A stretch of DNA of 64,000 bases. It comes from Agapetus fuscipes (lineage: Eukaryota; Arthropoda; Insecta; Trichoptera; Glossosomatidae). Made by a program: the position numbers and the translations under genes. Below, piece by piece: positions 62,368 through 64,000 of the stretch; the first letter of the stretch is position 1, and every line of letters begins with the position of its first letter. The notes under the pieces were generated by a model, which was not told the DNA's origin, did not search any database, and was given only the letters and a program-made list of their open reading frames with translations. Location: the NCBI GenBank assembly GCA_951799405.1, contig OX637361.1:11444170-11508169 (forward strand), given 5' to 3'.

Positions 62368-62567
62368 NNNNNNNNNNNNNNNNNNNNNNNNNNNNNNNNN
62401 NNNNNNNNNNNNNNNNNNNNNNNNNNNNNNNNNNNNNNNNNNNNNNNNNNNNNNNNNNNNNNNNNNNNNNNNNNNNNNNNNNNNNNNNNNNNNNNNNNNN
62501 NNNNNNNNNNNNNNNNNNNNNNNNNNNNNNNNNNNNNNNNNNNNNNNNNNNNNNNNNNNNNNNNNNN
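62368..62567. other. Assembly gap (200 N)
   Basis: Exactly 200 unknown bases, preceded by a G-run at 62352-62361. The true length is unknown. Confidence 0.99.
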
Positions 62568-63203
62568 GGGGCTTTTAACCTGGAATTGAATACGATAAAG
62601 ACTATAGCGTCAAATAATGGGTATAAAGAGGCCATTATTAATGACCTTTTACTATCTAAACAAAAAAAACTCATGTACCAAAAATATATTTACCCTCATT
62701 GTTTGGATAATGGTAAGGATCAGAAATGGAGAAGAATATTATATGTAGGGCAAGTGAGTACCAACCTTGGTCACTTAGTAAAAAATACCTTTAGTTGCGC
62801 CTATTATACCAACAGTAATATAGGTCAAATATTATTCAACAATAAGGATAAGATTGAACGTATGGATGGTGGGGGTGTATATCGATTATCTTGTAATGAC
62901 TGCAATTCCGTATATGTTGGACAAACTTCCAGATCTATAAATGTAAGGTTGAAAGAACATAAGAGGGCTTTTAGGGGTTTGTCTGGTTATTCGGAGATGG
63001 CGGACCACTGTATCGAAAATGACCACTCGTTCAATAATGACGGTGTCAGGGTTCTCCATTCCGGATGCAAGGGCAGACAACTAATTGCCCTAGAAACTTT
63101 AGAAATCCACAAACATAAAAATTCTAATTCTTACAATTTGGTCAATGTCCAAATTCCTGCTGCCTCACCTTTGTTATTAACTAATTGTGCTTCTTTATCG
63201 TGA
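62568..63203 (+). CDS. Penelope-like element, C-terminal part with GIY-YIG endonuclease
   Basis: Open from the gap edge for about 211 codons. A linker with NTFSCAYYTNSNIGQILFNN and MDGGGVYRLSCNDC (zinc-binding Cys pair) leads into the GIY-YIG nuclease: GVY...SVYVGQTSRSINVRLKEH, later the catalytic-type Glu in IALETLEIHKHKN. It ends LLLTNCASLS and TGA. The RT domain must lie in or before the gap, or be truncated; the sequence left of the gap does not look like it. The nuclease would nick target DNA to prime reverse transcription. Confidence 0.85.
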   Translation, partial: GAFNLELNTIKTIASNNGYKEAIINDLLLSKQKKLMYQKYIYPHCLDNGKDQKWRRILYVGQVSTNLGHLVKNTFSCAYYTNSNIGQILFNNKDKIERMDGGGVYRLSCNDCNSVYVGQTSRSINVRLKEHKRAFRGLSGYSEMADHCIENDHSFNNDGVRVLHSGCKGRQLIALETLEIHKHKNSNSYNLVNVQIPAASPLLLTNCASLS

Positions 63204-63479
63204 CTTATTAATTTGATTTCTCTACGGTTTTTGTTTTGTCAATTTTTAATATTGTAATTATAATATGTGTCATCTCATTATTGTACCTATTTACATAAAT
63301 TATTATTTTTATTTAGATTTCTCTATGGTTTGTTGTTTTGTCAATTTGTTATATCATTATATAATATTGTAATTATATTATGTGTCATTTCCTTATTGTA
63401 CCTATTTGTCGTACCTAAATCATTATTTTTATTTTATTTCTCTATGGTATTTGTCTTGTCAATTTTTGTAATTTAGTAT

Positions 63480-63519
63480 CCTCTTGATAATGACGTGAAT
63501 AAGTCGAAAGTACTTGAGG
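63480..63519 (+). ncRNA. Hammerhead-like motif with U3-A8 core, downstream of the Penelope ORF
   Basis: CCTC (63480-63483), TTGATAA (63484-63490) in place of CTGANGA, stem II GAC/GTC with GTGAATAA loop, GAAA (63506-63509), stem III A-U, G-C, U-A, site U at 63515, GAGG (63516-63519). All four helices pair perfectly. Only core positions 3 and 8 differ, and they differ together. ACTCAATTTGTGAAAATAAAAC and TTTTCACTGTGTGAAT follow as in other copies. Confidence 0.6.
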
Positions 63520-63889
63520 TGGAAATAAAAACTCAATTTGTGAAAATAAAACTCTGTGTTTTTTATAATTTTTTATAATTATTTATAAAAATGAATTTTC
63601 ACTGTGTGAATACACAAACTTTAAAAAGTCTAATACTTTTACATATTATGTAATAACGACAACAAAAAATAAATATCAGACAATATTTTTGCAATAATAA
63701 TATTGCAGATTGAAAATTTTCTAAATTGTATGAAAAATATGGTCCTGCTATCTACTACTCGTAGCTATTTGATAACTGATATATCACATTGCTAGCATAG
63801 CATCCTTCTTGGATATTATTTTTAATTGCACATGATAAGAGAGCGCCGTTTTTGTGTGTGTCACACCTCAAGGGCCCTCTCCGATCACG

Positions 63890-64000
63890 GATAAGACTTT
63901 TTGAAAAGGTGCGTCTTGAGAGCTCCGCGAAATATGCCCATAGATTTGGAGTTCTTCACTCCGGGTGGCAGTCTGTTCCACTCCACCGGACCCGCAACAC
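63890..64000 (-). pseudogene. CR1/L2-like LINE RT C-terminus, cut by window edge
   Basis: The minus strand encodes VAGPVEWNRLPPGVKNSKSM and FRGALKTHLFKKSYP, then TGA-rich sequence and the GTGTGACACACACAAAAACG tail (63840-63880). Related to the fragments at 0.8, 19.0 and 34.0 kb. Confidence 0.7.

Noticed and set aside
62315..62674. Frames crossing the N gap
   Set aside because: They are created by unknown bases; only the part right of 62567 in the Penelope frame is supported.

Overview
The window is repeat-dense DNA from a eukaryote, almost certainly an arthropod and probably an insect. The evidence is AT-rich spacer, tRNA-derived SINEs, RTE-like, CR1-like and R1-like LINEs, a DIRS element, Penelope-like pieces and a Ty3/gypsy element. 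Frequent GGTTCCGTA and TAGGTACCTA words would fit Lepidoptera or Hemiptera, but I cannot decide. I see no convincing host protein-coding gene. Every recognisable coding stretch belongs to a transposable element.

Region 1-13.5 kb holds SINE and LINE relics, a hammerhead-like ribozyme motif at 3.7 kb, a long inverted repeat at 4.07-4.44 kb and a cluster of LTR-like repeats at 5.6-6.8 kb. It also holds a DIRS retrotransposon (about 6893-11899, minus strand) with both inverted terminal repeats and the internal complementary region. Its gag and RT are broken, but the tyrosine-recombinase ORF is open.

Region 13.5-34.8 kb is a mosaic of short repeats. It has at least four tRNA-like SINE families, many copies of one roughly 250-bp module that is the 3' end of an RTE-like LINE, foldback elements, a Harbinger-type MITE with TAA duplication, and several Penelope-type hammerhead motifs. 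One of these is a 192-bp near-perfect palindrome flanked by a 14-bp duplication.

Region 34805-50617 is one gypsy element on the minus strand. Its 384-bp LTRs differ at two positions and it is flanked by an ATAA duplication. It was later entered by two LINEs: a CR1-like element with a PHD-finger ORF1 (about 40052-45384, plus strand) splits gag, and an R1-clade element (46740-50177, minus strand, 13-bp duplication) sits in the leader. Without them the gypsy is about 7.0 kb. Its pol reading frame appears to continue past integrase into a macro (ADP-ribose-binding) domain and a CCCH zinc finger. This is the most distinctive coding feature in the window.

Region 50.6-64 kb is again a SINE/RTE-tail mosaic. 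It includes a satellite-like array of about 100-bp units (58.1-59.1 kb), a 157-bp tandem repeat (59.7-60.1 kb), a 200-base assembly gap (62368-62567) and a Penelope-like GIY-YIG ORF. That ORF is followed by a hammerhead in which the core C3-G8 pair reads U3-A8.
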